Positions 51,496 through 61,702 of a stretch of DNA of 64,000 nt are shown here, one piece after another. Numbering within the stretch: the first letter of the stretch is position 1; each line of letters begins with the position of its first letter. Below the pieces are notes generated by a model. It was not told the origin of the DNA and ran no database searches. It saw nothing but the letters and a program-made list of their open reading frames with translations. A program made the translations under genes and the position numbers. Origin of the DNA: Candidatus Enterovibrio escicola (lineage in GTDB: Bacteria > Pseudomonadota > Gammaproteobacteria > Enterobacterales > Vibrionaceae); assembly GCF_002464935.1 (NCBI RefSeq), contig NZ_NBYY01000015.1:47874-111873 (forward strand), given 5' to 3'.

Positions 51496-53088
51496 GCCGT
51501 TGTTGATTAAATCAGGCTTATAACGGACTGATCCAAATCTTCTTTACAGTCTTAAGTTGTCTGCCGGCGAACAGACATATCGAGTCCTATGACTTTGTTT
51601 AGCGCTTTCACATTTGCCAGCGATTTACTAACTTAGGTATTTTAATAACGAAGAGGGAGTTTAAGTTTCAGTAACTATTTATGGCGAAACATTGCTATCT
51701 CTGCTAATGAGTATTTGTAATAACCACTGTCTTTTTTTACTCCGCCAATTTATCTTCTTCTAACACCTTTATATCTTCATTTCTAGGATGCCCTTCCTCC
51801 AAGTACCCCGCGTTGCTTCGAGGTAGCATACTAGGCGTTATTCATTTATTTTTCAGCACGTGGTGACATGTGTTTGTGTCATCGTTTCCATCAGCACTGA
51901 CTTGCTATATCTTTCGTCGTAATGAATTAAGCAATGTAGGTAAAACCTGATTTTCACCCACAGAAACTGTATTAACTTCTGCAGCGATAAACTCAAGTAC
52001 ACACATCAACTGCGAGATGCAGTTTACGCAAGATACGACGCTTCTCCTTACCATGTTTACGCGTTCCCCATTCACCTTTGCCGTATACCTTTAGGCATGT
52101 ATCATCAATAACAACGGGGGCGACAACTCCTCTATTCGGCAAACAGTACTTAACCTTAGCAGCGCATAAGAAATGAACTAAATGCTAAAGTCTTTATGCA
52201 GTCGATAGTTTTTTCCAAACGATTAGATCGTCACTTTAGCATTTAGTTCATTTCTTATGCGCTACTAAGGTTTATTATCAATGACCAAGGTGGCATTATC
52301 CAAGTCAAAGTGACGACGGCTAACATGGATGATAGGAAACCTGTGCCAGAAATGGCTAACGAATTTTAGGGGTGGTTTTACGGAAACAAAGGTTATATCT
52401 ATGGTCCATAGGAGCGGGAACTCGTAGACAAGGGAATGACACTGATAACGGGTGTGTAGAAAATATGAAACCCAAAGTGATGTAACTTTGGGTTTCATGA
52501 TTCTCCGGAAACAATTTATTATTAAAACCGGTTTTGACCAACTAAAAAACATATCCTAAATCGAGCATTTTCGGTGCCATAATTGTATATGCTTTATGGC
52601 CAATCTGCTGGCGGGGTTCCTCTCGTATTAATTTCAATCAAAGAAACCAAAGATCAAGATGACTCGGTTTGATAAGCAAGCTCTTATGCAGATATGAGGT
52701 TACTTAACTTCTACGGTCTTAGAACACTTACTCATGCAGGTGTATATAGGGAATTTTTGCGGGACACTCACTAACGTAAAAAACGAATTAAAAAATCCTT
52801 TTAATCCACAAATTAGGAGTTTGAAAATAACTGTCACCCTCAGTGCCGTTTCAAGCGAGGTCTCCGAAAATATAAACCCACGTCCGTGACGCTTTAAACG
52901 AGGTCATGCCTTAATAGCAGAAACGTCTATCTAGAAAGTGAGTGAGCCTCAGTTTAATAATGCTTGCCTATATTGTTTCCAGTTGCTGATCTTGTACTTT
53001 GCTTTTCCCATCATCACCTCCCACTTAACTCCACGATGATCTGATCGTAAGAATTGTGATGAGTTCAGATATTTAGAAAACAACGCCA
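51496..53088 (-). mobile_element. IS903-group relic split by IS982
   Basis: Minus-strand copy with the right terminus at 51496 (GCCGTTGTTGATTAAATCAGG-like) and the left terminus near 53088. The halves 51496-52152 and 52701-53088 are separated by an IS982 insertion flanked by TACTTA. Transposase pieces include GNWKQYRQALLN-like near 52950, and VSADGNDDTNTCHHVLKNK and GYLEEGHPRNEDIKVLE-like in the first half. All frames are broken. Confidence 0.8.
52153..52700 (+). mobile_element. internally deleted IS982 with left-end palindrome, TSD TACTTA
   Basis: 548-bp element. 52153-52191 is a left end in plus orientation. It is followed, after a 41-nt spacer that is itself left-end sequence, by an inverted left end (52233-52273) pairing over about 39 bp with one mismatch and one extra T. 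The 3' half of the transposase then continues (INDQGGIIQVKVTTANMDDR, PVPEMANEF, then decayed) to the right terminus ending 52700 (GATATGAGGT). The flanking duplication TACTTA (52147-52152 and 52701-52706) is perfect and lies inside an IS903-group element. Confidence 0.82.
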
Positions 53089-53138
53089 TATCAATTATGG
53101 CTCTTATTTTAATCTCTGTAATGTACTCAAGAAACAGG

Positions 53139-53164
53139 AAAAATGTTGCGTTTACTGGTAAACA
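53139..53164 (-). terminator. possible efp terminator
   Basis: On the minus strand GTTTA-CCAG-TAAAC (53164-53151) is followed by GCAACATTTTTCC. It lies just after the efp stop at 53171. The stem is short, so confidence is modest. Confidence 0.4.
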
Positions 53165-53170
53165 GGTAGA

Positions 53171-53737
53171 CTACTTCACACGACCTACGTATTCACCAGA
53201 ACGCGTATCTACTCTGACCACTTCACCTATTTGAATAAACAAAGGAACACGAACCACTGCACCTGTAATTAGAGTTGCTGGTTTACCACCAGTACCTGCA
53301 GTATCCCCTTTCAGACCAGGATCAGTCTCGCTCACTTCTAACTCAACAAAGTTTGGTAATGTCACAATGATTGGAGTACTGTTCCACAGCGTCAGAGTAT
53401 AGCGGTCGTTTTCTTTCAACCACTTCAGGTTAACGCCAACTGCTTTTTGATCAGCGGCAATTTGATCAAATGATTCAATGTTCATAAAGTGACAGAAATC
53501 ACCATCTGAATACAGGTAATCTACTTCCACATCAATAACATCAGCAGCTTCAACAGAATCACCTGATTTGAATGTTTTTTCAAGTACTTTACCTGAAAGC
53601 AATTTCCTAATTTTTACACGGTTGAATGCTTGGCCTTTACCAGGCTTAACGAATTCATTTTCGATGATGACACAAGGCTCATTATCGAGCATAATTTTTA
53701 TTCCACTACGAAATTCATTGGTGCTAAAAAAATCCAT
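53171..53737 (-). CDS. efp: translation elongation factor P
   Basis: 188-aa factor that relieves ribosome stalling at polyproline. The N-terminal KOW-like domain has the modification loop VKPGKGQAF, with Lys34 as the beta-lysylation target. Two OB-type domains follow ([40 protein letters not shown], and the C-terminal [13 protein letters not shown]). Length is as in E. coli (188 aa). It is divergent from epmB, whose product modifies Lys34, with 34 bp between the starts. This is the usual arrangement and links enzyme and substrate. Confidence 0.98.
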   Translation of the reverse strand: MDFFSTNEFRSGIKIMLDNEPCVIIENEFVKPGKGQAFNRVKIRKLLSGKVLEKTFKSGDSVEAADVIDVEVDYLYSDGDFCHFMNIESFDQIAADQKAVGVNLKWLKENDRYTLTLWNSTPIIVTLPNFVELEVSETDPGLKGDTAGTGGKPATLITGAVVRVPLFIQIGEVVRVDTRSGEYVGRVK

Positions 53738-53771
53738 GTCTATCCTCTACACATCTTCGAATCTGTGATAA

Positions 53772-54794
53772 ATGCCGAATATAATAACCATAAACACGTT
53801 GAATGTTGAGCAAAAATGGCTCAAAGAAATAGCATCTGCTATCTCAGATCCTCAAATCCTTCTACAACAGCTTGATATTGATCCCAGCCCTTGGAAATCA
53901 GGCTTCGCAGCACGATCTCTGTTCAAACAAAACGTGCCACAAAGCTTCATTGATCGTATGGAAAAAGGAAATCCTCACGACCCTTTATTACGTCAGGTAC
54001 TGCCTCTCATTGAGGAGTTTGATGAGATCGTAGGTTATACAATAGACCCGCTTGATGAGCAAGCCAATATATTGCCAAGTTTACTACACAAATACAAAAA
54101 TCGAGTATTGATGATTGTTAAAGGTGGCTGTGCAATTAATTGTCGATACTGTTTCCGGCGCCACTTTCCCTACCAAGATAATAAGGGAGGAAAAGATATA
54201 TGGAGAGAATCAATTAGTTACTTACAATTTCATCCAGAAGTTAATGAGATAATTCTATCAGGGGGTGATCCCTTGATGGCTAAAGACCATGAACTTACTT
54301 GGCTTATTAGGAAAATTGAATCGATACCACATGTAAAAAGATTACGTATCCATACTCGCTTACCGATAGTAATTCCTTCTAGGATAACATCTCGGCTTAC
54401 TCACTTATTAGGTGAAACGCGTTTAAACGTTGTTTTGGTAACTCACATCAATCACGCGAACGAAATCAATGACGAACTTTGTACATCACTTGCTAAACTA
54501 CGCGTTGTTAACGTGACCTTACTCAATCAAGGCGTATTACTTCGTGGAGTAAATGATTCAGTTGATGACCTGATAAATCTTAGTAACGCACTATTTGATA
54601 TTGGTATTTTACCGTACTACTTACATGTATTAGATAAGGTGAAGGGTGCCGCTCACTTCTTAGTAGAAGACGATGAAGCAAGAGCATTGATTTGTGGACT
54701 AATGAAGGAAGTCTCTGGTTATCTTGTTCCACGCTTAATGAGGGAACTAGGTGGACGTAGTAGTAAAACCCCTCTAGATTTATATTTAAAATAA
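53772..54794 (+). CDS. epmB: EF-P beta-lysylation protein EpmB (lysine 2,3-aminomutase)
   Basis: 340-aa radical-SAM, PLP-dependent aminomutase that converts L-alpha-lysine to (R)-beta-lysine for attachment to EF-P Lys34 by EpmA. It shows the radical SAM C-x3-C-x2-C motif in GGCAINCRYCFRRHFPY (about residues 117-133), ILSGGDPLM (about 158), RIHTRLPIVIP (about 194), and a C-terminal PLP-lysine region around HVLDKVKGAAHF (about 289-300). Length matches E. coli EpmB (342 aa). Divergent from efp. An IS982 starts 40 bp after its stop. Confidence 0.96.
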   Translation: MPNIITINTLNVEQKWLKEIASAISDPQILLQQLDIDPSPWKSGFAARSLFKQNVPQSFIDRMEKGNPHDPLLRQVLPLIEEFDEIVGYTIDPLDEQANILPSLLHKYKNRVLMIVKGGCAINCRYCFRRHFPYQDNKGGKDIWRESISYLQFHPEVNEIILSGGDPLMAKDHELTWLIRKIESIPHVKRLRIHTRLPIVIPSRITSRLTHLLGETRLNVVLVTHINHANEINDELCTSLAKLRVVNVTLLNQGVLLRGVNDSVDDLINLSNALFDIGILPYYLHVLDKVKGAAHFLVEDDEARALICGLMKEVSGYLVPRLMRELGGRSSKTPLDLYLK

Positions 54795-54833
54795 CTTGCT
54801 GGTTCATGTATTCAATAAGTTAATTATTACTTA

Positions 54834-56031
54834 ACCTGAGCTGCGCATAAGAAATGAACCCAATGCCCAAGTCGCGATCTGATCGTTTGAAAAAACTATT
54901 GACTGCATCAGGAATTGAGCATAAATAACTTAGACGCTGTTTTCGTCAATGTCGACGACTTCTGCCAGATTTTCCTCCCTGCATGGGCGTTGTTTCCAAA
55001 ATATCTGAACTAATCGAAATTCCTACGCTCAGATAATCATGGATTAAGAGGTAGGTTATAATGGAAAAGGGAAAGAACAAGATAAGAAACTGGAAACAAT
55101 ATAATCAAGCATTAGTAAACATTGGCTCAGTGACTTCCTGGATAGAGGTCGCTGCTATTTAACGCATGGCATTGTCTAAAGCATCACGGTCATCATGGGT
55201 TCCTGCATGAAAAAAATACCTAATTTCTTCCGGTGTCAAATAAAGAAATAAGCTTTCTAGCCTCTTAGTTATTGAAGTGATGACGATAGTGATAGCTTTC
55301 CATCAATCGGGGTGTCGAGACTTCAAAACCTACTACATCCACTTTGTTTGTCGCTACCTCACCAACAAATTTCCTGAATTAGTTAGTTACACGAGGATGT
55401 TCAAACTCATGCAATATGTCCTAGTTCCGCTTTGCTCTTACCTGATTCACCGTCAGGAAAGGTCGACTGAGATTGCCTTCATTGATTCGTCTAAGCCACA
55501 GGTTTGTTACAACCTACGCATTCTCAGATATCAGGTTTTTAAAGGTACCGTGAAGCAAGGAAAAGGAACGATGGGGTGGTTCTACGGTTTCAAATTACAC
55601 CTTATTATCAATAATAAAGGTGGCATTATCTCAGTTAAAGTGACGACGGTTAACGTGGAGGATAGAAAACCTGTATTAGAAAGGGCTGACGAGCTTTGGG
55701 GTGTTTATACGGAGATAAAGGTTATATCTCTGATCCATTGGAGCGGGAACTTGTAGATAAGGGAGTGATACTAATAACGGGTATGAAAAAGAACATGAAA
55801 CCCAAAGTGATGTAACTTTGTAACCGCCTGATGCTCCGGAAACGATTTATTATTGAAACCGTTTTTGATTAACTAAGAAACATCTCCCAAATAGAGCATT
55901 ATCGGCACCGGAGTTGTATCAGCTTTATGGTCAACTTGCGGGCGGGGCTTATCGCGTATTCATTTCAACCAAAGAAGCCGAGCATCAAGATGACTAGATT
56001 TGATAAGCAAGCACTTATGCAGATCTGTAGT
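54834..56031 (+). mobile_element. IS982-family copy interrupted by an IS903-group piece
   Basis: The left terminus ACCTGAGCTGCGCATAAG is at 54834 (flank TACTTA) and a worn right terminus is at about 56031. After the IS903 fragment (54986-55205), the transposase reads CRDFKTYYIHFVCRYLTNKF, MFKLMQYVLVPLCSYLIHRQ, STEIAFIDSSKPQVCYNLRI, GTMGWFYGFKLHLIINNKGG and ERADELWGVYTEIKVISLI over 159 codons (55277-55756). This is the longest IS982 transposase stretch in the window. Later pieces are frameshifted. Confidence 0.82.
54986..55205 (+). mobile_element. IS903-group 5' fragment inside IS982
   Basis: The left terminus GGCGTTGTTTCC is at 54986, with the transposase start near 55062 (GKNKIRNWKQYNQALVNIGS). 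It is truncated after KHHGHH. The flanks CCCTGCATG and TCCTGCATG are 9-bp near-duplicates of the IS982 target, so the right part was deleted after insertion. Confidence 0.75.
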
Positions 56032-56305
56032 TAAGATAAGGATCTTGGGGGAGATGAAGACAATATTGTACATTGCACCATACTGTAACAGTATGGATAC
56101 GCTAACGCTGTTTCAGTTAGAAAGCATTAAAGGTTCCATTCATTATACGTGCGGAGGCTCGTCATGTTACTAAGTTGTATTTTAGGATATCGATATCTCG
56201 GTTAAGGGTATTACTTAGGAAGTGAACTCGTATGATACCATACTGATGAGGGTAAACAGTGATTTTAGTGGTATTAATCATGATTATAATGAGTATTGGA
56301 GACAT

Positions 56306-56947
56306 ATGGCTAACTATGCAGAAAATGATAAGCGTATCACGCTTGTATGGAGCGGTGCGTCAGGTGCATCATATGGTATAAGAGTGCTAGAGTGCCTCTT
56401 ATCGTCGGATTATGTTGTGTATCTTCTTATTTCTTCTGCAGCGCGAGTGGTGCTTGCGATTGAACATTGTTTGAAGTTACCGGCGTCTCCTGAAGCAGCG
56501 AAAGTTATACTGTCTCAGTATTTGGGACTGAAAACAGTGCCGACAGACAAGTTAATTGTATGTGGTAAGGAGGATTGGTTTTCACCTGTTGCGTCTGGAT
56601 CTTCTGCCCCGAGGAAAATGGTGGTATGTCCATGCTCTATGGGTTTTTTGGCTGCTATTGCTCACGGTATGTCGGATAACCTTTCTGAACGCGCTGCGGA
56701 TGTGGTGCTCAAAGAGCGTGGGCAGCTGTTGTTAGTGGTGCGTGAAACTCCGTTTTCCACGTTACATCTTATAAATATGCTAAAGTTATCTAAAATGGGT
56801 GTTACCATTATGCCAGCGGCGCCGGGTTTCTATCATCAGCCACAGTCGATTGAAGATCTGGTCGACTTTATGGTTGCACGTATTTTAGATCACCTTGGTG
56901 TTGAACAAGGATTGGTGTCTTGTTGGGGATACGATTCTCGTGTGTAG
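56306..56947 (+). CDS. ubiX: flavin prenyltransferase UbiX
   Basis: 213-aa enzyme making prenylated FMN from dimethylallyl phosphate and FMN, the cofactor of UbiD decarboxylase in ubiquinone synthesis. It shows [18 protein letters not shown] (FMN-binding loop), [20 protein letters not shown] (about residues 112-131), [20 protein letters not shown] (about 134-153) and [20 protein letters not shown]. The ATG at 56306 is chosen because GGAG lies 5 bases upstream and the family begins there. An in-frame start at 56222 would add 28 unrelated residues. Length is normal. It stands alone between IS relics. Confidence 0.93.
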   Translation: MANYAENDKRITLVWSGASGASYGIRVLECLLSSDYVVYLLISSAARVVLAIEHCLKLPASPEAAKVILSQYLGLKTVPTDKLIVCGKEDWFSPVASGSSAPRKMVVCPCSMGFLAAIAHGMSDNLSERAADVVLKERGQLLLVVRETPFSTLHLINMLKLSKMGVTIMPAAPGFYHQPQSIEDLVDFMVARILDHLGVEQGLVSCWGYDSRV

Positions 56948-57245
56948 GTATGAGGCGAATACAAAGAAAAAAACCGATAGATACTGATTTTCTTAGGTGT
57001 GTTTAATTTCTTCTTTCATCTTAAGTTTGTGGTTAAAAGAACAATATATTAGTTCTAACCTGCTCCAATACTTCTGAGCAACGGCTTCCGGAAGTAATTG
57101 GTTGGCGTTAGGAACTTATGACTGGTCATGTACATAATAGGTTGTTCTTTATATAAAATACCTCTTTTTGCGGGGTGGACACCAACGCTAGTGTTACCAA
57201 AGAATATTACCGAACCTTCTAACATGAATATATATACAGGGTGTG
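56948..57245. other. no gene recognised
   Basis: AT-rich sequence after ubiX. An AAGAAAA...TTTTCTT inversion near 56966-56996 could be a weak terminator. Nothing else is recognised. Confidence 0.35.
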
Positions 57246-57437
57246 TTAGGCGGGGATAAAAGAGTAAATTGATTTACTTGCTATGAACAAGCTGGGTATC
57301 CTTGACTTCTCTTGAGTGCAACACCTTAATATTAATGCGGTTGTCCTAGTTTTGAAAAACTCACACCCTACTGTGTAACCATACTTCCTTTTAATATGTA
57401 CGATATTCTTCTCGAGAAGAAACAACATTGTTGGCAA
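57246..57437 (-). repeat. diverged repeat related to 9600-9860
   Basis: 63 minus-strand codons reading HIKRKYGYTVGCEFFKTR and TQEKSRIPSLF, similar to the decayed reading at 9720-9830. It could be part of an unrecognised transposase or a dispersed gene. No start with a ribosome binding site and no known family. Confidence 0.4.
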
Positions 57438-57464
57438 GCTCTATAACACAACGCATTGAAATGG

Positions 57465-57920
57465 AAATTTTGATGCTCGGATTTTTTGGTTGAAATGAAT
57501 ATGCGATAATCCCCACCAGCAAGTTGACCATAAAGCTTATATAACTACGGTGCTAAGAATGCTCTATTTGGGAGATGTTTTTTAGTTAATCAAAAACGAT
57601 TTCAATAATAAATCGTTTCCGGAGCATCAGGCGGTTACAAAGTTACATCACTTTGGGTTTCATATTTTTTACACACCCGTTATTAGTGTCATTCCCTCGT
57701 CTGTAAGTTCCCGATCCAATGGATCAGAGATATCACCTTTATCTCCGTAGAACTACCCATCGTTCCTTTTTCTCGCTTCACGGTACCTTGAAAAACCTGA
57801 TGTCTGAGAATGCGTAGGTTGTAACAAACCTGTGGCTTAGACGAATCAATGAAGGCAATCCAAGTCGACCTTTCCTGACGGTGAATCAGGTAAGAGCAAA
57901 ACGGAACAGAACACCTTGCA
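57465..57920 (-). mobile_element. IS982-family relic with internal deletion, right end missing
   Basis: Minus-strand IS982 sequence with KVM-LCNRLMLRKRFIIEIVFD-like near 57600-57650, then a jump at about 57750 to TMG and GTVKREKG, STWIAFIDSSKPQVCYNL and VPFCSYLIHRQ (57790-57920). Neither terminal repeat is present. Confidence 0.7.
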
Positions 57921-57973
57921 GAAGTAAGCATCTCATACAAAGAACAACCTATTGAGTGCATATCTAATAGTCA

Positions 57974-60900
57974 TTATTTTATGCTGAACTGATAAAGTAA
58001 ATCCATCCCGATATCCTTGCCTGAGACAGCTTCAATATACAAATTTTTTAGTAAACGATAACGAACCGTGAATTCAAGTAATTTCGTAAAGATCCCAACG
58101 CCATATTTTACCTGTAATCCTGGCAATATATAACCAGAAACTTCTACTTTTTCACCACCACCTCTACCTGACGTATCCAGTGTTAAATCTTGTACACCAA
58201 AGATTTCACCAAACTGTCCGACTAACTTACCACTCTTCGACAATCCAAAACTGATCAGTAATGAGGTCATCATGTGACCGTCAGATTCACTGTCTAAATT
58301 ACGACCACGTACTAAATAAGAAAGAATATTAGCTTGCGGCATAACCGGATCTGAAAAAACTTGAACTTCAGTTTCATCCGCAAAACCTGTCACTCGAATA
58401 CCCACCTCCACACCGCTTTCCATCGTATTTGGGTTTCGGATTGCCTCTACTTGAAAATCTGGTTCTTTTAGCGGTCCCGTGAACTGAATATAACCTTTCT
58501 TGATCAACAGATCCTGACCAAATGACCGATAGGTACCGTTTTCAAGATTGATCGCGCCGTTAACAGATGATCCCTTGTGATTACTTACTAAATTAATATT
58601 ACCCACCAACATGGTTGTTAAACCGAACGCTTCCAATTTGACATCATTACCGATATTTACATTAATGGTCACATTGACGGTGTTCGGCGAGAATTTATCC
58701 TGAATGACAGGTTGAAGTTCATTGTTTAAAAGCACCACGTCACTAGATACTTTCACGGCCGATTCAGGCAAAGATTTAACTAGGATACGTCCCCACGGTA
58801 CACTCACATTGCCCGTGACATCAACTTGTGTGGATGTCACTTTTAGTGTAACATTAGGAGTGAGTTCCAATGAAAGATTGGGCGATACACGTACCATCAG
58901 TTTCTCCCCTTTCATGTTCAAAGATGCCAACCACGAATCCAATTTCGTCCAGTTCGCCTTTCCAGATAAGATTAAATCACCATCTAGTGTCTTTATATCA
59001 CCGTTAATCTGTCCTCGGTGACCCACAAGTTCCAGAGTAATTTTCCCTTCGTGTACTTCTAAAGGAACTGAAAAACTTTGTAATTTAAGTCTAGTCAACG
59101 TGATGTTACCGTTTGCAGAAGGTGAATCTAGTGCTCCCCTCAACACTACATCACCGTTTAGTTCACCGGCTAACTTAGTATTATCACCCAACATTGGTGC
59201 AAGTACATCTAGATCAAGTCTATTAAGAGAGAAGGAACTATTTAGTATAGGATCGGGACTGGAAATATTGGTAATCACTGCATTGAGTGAAGCAGATCCG
59301 TTATCCGTGAGATCAATCAGCAGATCGGCATCTAACTTCTCATTATCAAACACCGCATTCAGGTTGATCTTGTTCCAGCCTACCGTCAACGGCTGAGCTA
59401 ATTGTCGCACCACGCTTCCTTTTGAAAGCGAAACTGATACAGTCACTGTAGGTAATGAGTTGGATGTCCAACTAACTTTGGCATTAGCATCTAACCTTCC
59501 TTTGATCATCATCATGACAGGTAAATAAGATTGAATAACATCCATATTGAGATTAATAATAGATACCATAGCTTTACCGCTGTCCGAAATAGACATCGGC
59601 TGATCAAGGCATACTCGACTTTGATTTTGCATCAGGCAGAATGTACCGATATAAATGTTGTGAGTATTTGCATCAAACCCCAATGGGACCACATTTACAA
59701 GTATCCATGACCCTACTGGAGTCATTATTTTTGACGAGGATAAGGTCCCCTTCCAGCTTTTATCATGATCCAAACTTCCTCGTATCACCACGTCACCACC
59801 CACCAGCTCCCCACGTACTGTCAACGAGATGATTTGGTCAGTTTCGTCACCAAATACACGAAGTGATAACTCTTGCAAATCTACACTTCCTGTTCTTACA
59901 CCAGACATTTTTACGATAAGTTCCCCACCCACAATCGGCAATAGTGTATACGAGCCACTAATACTAAGTGTATTAATTGATACCAATGTTTGCCAACGCA
60001 ATGTATTGGCATTGATATTCATCACTGCTTTTGGTGTCTCTAATGTTCCAGATAAGGATAAATCGCCTTTTATACTACCTCCTGCTTGTGGTAAGGATGC
60101 GGCAAGGGAAGGGAAATCTATAAATAATTTCAAATCCAGTTCTTTATCAATACGCCCTGTTACTACCAATTTATTAGGTCCATGGAGAAGTAACAGTCCT
60201 TCAGTTTCTACCTTGATATCACCCTTCCCTTTCTCATCAGTCGCATCTATTTGACCAACTAGAGAAAATTTTTTACCTCGGATAATCCCTTCAATATCTA
60301 ACTCAGGTACTTCAATCTGCCAGCCCCCTCGTGGGGTTAGGTAAGCATGGTGCTTTAACCGACCCGATAATTGTCCTTCGACATTCGGCCATTTCAAACC
60401 AAGTTGAATGTTATTAATTTTAAGTTCAGTTTGCCATTTCACTGTATCTTCCCAACTCGCCTCAGCCATGCCAGCAATGTCTCCATCCAATAGATCAAGC
60501 TCGAGGTCTGACAAGGAGACATGTAAGAGATCGCCAGAAAGATTAGTTTTGAGCGTTATATCAGGAATGGAGTCACCTGATATAATCGTGTTGAATGTCG
60601 CTCGATAGTTGTCTAGACTACCTTCTGCGCGTAATACGGTTGAAGACAAGAGATATTCAGCGGACAGATTGATAGGCCATTGCAAGTTCTTACTAATCAA
60701 TAAGAATGAAAATGGAAGATCTGGGTCTAATACGTCAATGTCTCCGGAAAGCGTCGCAACCAACACCCCTTGTAACTTCGCATTTAAAACTAACTTTTTA
60801 AGATCACCTTTTGCTTCAAGTTGCAACGTGTGTCCCCCAAATGGAGCCATAAAGATCTTGGTGGTTGCATTTAACGTTAGTGGGTACTCACCCTTTAAGG

Positions 60901-61702
60901 TAACCTTACCATTAAGGGATACATTCCCCTGTGTCACATCTAAAATCACCTGTTCAAGTGTCACTTCATTACCACTTCCGTGACCTTGCAGCAAGAAATG
61001 ATGAATTATCTGCTTTTCAGGAAAAAACAACTCTGCATCTTTCAGTTCAAACCGTTCGATCACAACATTTAGTGGGATATTCACGTAAGGCAAAATATAC
61101 GCTTGCTTCGCATATGCTGTTGTATTTAGATTTTTAGTTTCTTTTCCATCTAGAGAGGCAGGCTGGAAGTTTATGCCTTGCCACTGTGTCGATTTTAGGA
61201 TGAATGTATTGCCTCGCATCTGCGCGGAGGTCTCCAAGGAATCCCAATGCACCTTGTTGCCAAAGATATTTAGGTTAATATCATTAAGTACCACACCACT
61301 AATGAAAACCTGAACAGGTGTAGAGATATTCATAATAGGCTTGGATCTACTAATTCCCTCTGTAAAACGTTTATTTTCCCCCACAGTAACCACCAGCCCA
61401 TCAGCAGTTATACCATCAATACATAGCACCAGTGTACGTAAACATTTCGAGTTAATATCTAACGAGAACCTTTTTCCCGTTAGCGAGAAAGAAGGCGATT
61501 TATACGATAATCCCATAAGGGTAAAGCCATTAAATAACGTGCCTTTTTGATTTTTAATCGTCAATTCAGGTAATGCTTTTTTTGCCCCCCAAATGGCAAA
61601 TTTCATGCCAGCCGAAGTCAACAACAGGACACCAACACCAACTATACTGAGTACCAAAAATAAAATAACAGTTATAGTTAATCGCTTCACTAGCAACCTC
61701 AT
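57974..61702 (-). CDS. tamB: translocation and assembly module subunit TamB
   Basis: 1242-aa periplasm-spanning beta-taco protein (YtfN/DUF490) that works with TamA in outer-membrane protein insertion and in glycerophospholipid transport. It has an N-terminal inner-membrane anchor (hydrophobic residues about 9-32), a very long beta-repetitive middle, and the C-terminal TamB domain with SSVNGAINLENGTYRSFGQD, YIQFTGPLKEPDFQV, IRVTGFADETEVQVFSDP and YLVRGRNLDSESDGHMM. Length is near E. coli TamB (1259 aa). It overlaps tamA by four bases (ATGA), so the partners are co-translated from one operon. Confidence 0.96.
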   Translation of the reverse strand: MRLLVKRLTITVILFLVLSIVGVGVLLLTSAGMKFAIWGAKKALPELTIKNQKGTLFNGFTLMGLSYKSPSFSLTGKRFSLDINSKCLRTLVLCIDGITADGLVVTVGENKRFTEGISRSKPIMNISTPVQVFISGVVLNDINLNIFGNKVHWDSLETSAQMRGNTFILKSTQWQGINFQPASLDGKETKNLNTTAYAKQAYILPYVNIPLNVVIERFELKDAELFFPEKQIIHHFLLQGHGSGNEVTLEQVILDVTQGNVSLNGKVTLKGEYPLTLNATTKIFMAPFGGHTLQLEAKGDLKKLVLNAKLQGVLVATLSGDIDVLDPDLPFSFLLISKNLQWPINLSAEYLLSSTVLRAEGSLDNYRATFNTIISGDSIPDITLKTNLSGDLLHVSLSDLELDLLDGDIAGMAEASWEDTVKWQTELKINNIQLGLKWPNVEGQLSGRLKHHAYLTPRGGWQIEVPELDIEGIIRGKKFSLVGQIDATDEKGKGDIKVETEGLLLLHGPNKLVVTGRIDKELDLKLFIDFPSLAASLPQAGGSIKGDLSLSGTLETPKAVMNINANTLRWQTLVSINTLSISGSYTLLPIVGGELIVKMSGVRTGSVDLQELSLRVFGDETDQIISLTVRGELVGGDVVIRGSLDHDKSWKGTLSSSKIMTPVGSWILVNVVPLGFDANTHNIYIGTFCLMQNQSRVCLDQPMSISDSGKAMVSIINLNMDVIQSYLPVMMMIKGRLDANAKVSWTSNSLPTVTVSVSLSKGSVVRQLAQPLTVGWNKINLNAVFDNEKLDADLLIDLTDNGSASLNAVITNISSPDPILNSSFSLNRLDLDVLAPMLGDNTKLAGELNGDVVLRGALDSPSANGNITLTRLKLQSFSVPLEVHEGKITLELVGHRGQINGDIKTLDGDLILSGKANWTKLDSWLASLNMKGEKLMVRVSPNLSLELTPNVTLKVTSTQVDVTGNVSVPWGRILVKSLPESAVKVSSDVVLLNNELQPVIQDKFSPNTVNVTINVNIGNDVKLEAFGLTTMLVGNINLVSNHKGSSVNGAINLENGTYRSFGQDLLIKKGYIQFTGPLKEPDFQVEAIRNPNTMESGVEVGIRVTGFADETEVQVFSDPVMPQANILSYLVRGRNLDSESDGHMMTSLLISFGLSKSGKLVGQFGEIFGVQDLTLDTSGRGGGEKVEVSGYILPGLQVKYGVGIFTKLLEFTVRYRLLKNLYIEAVSGKDIGMDLLYQFSIK

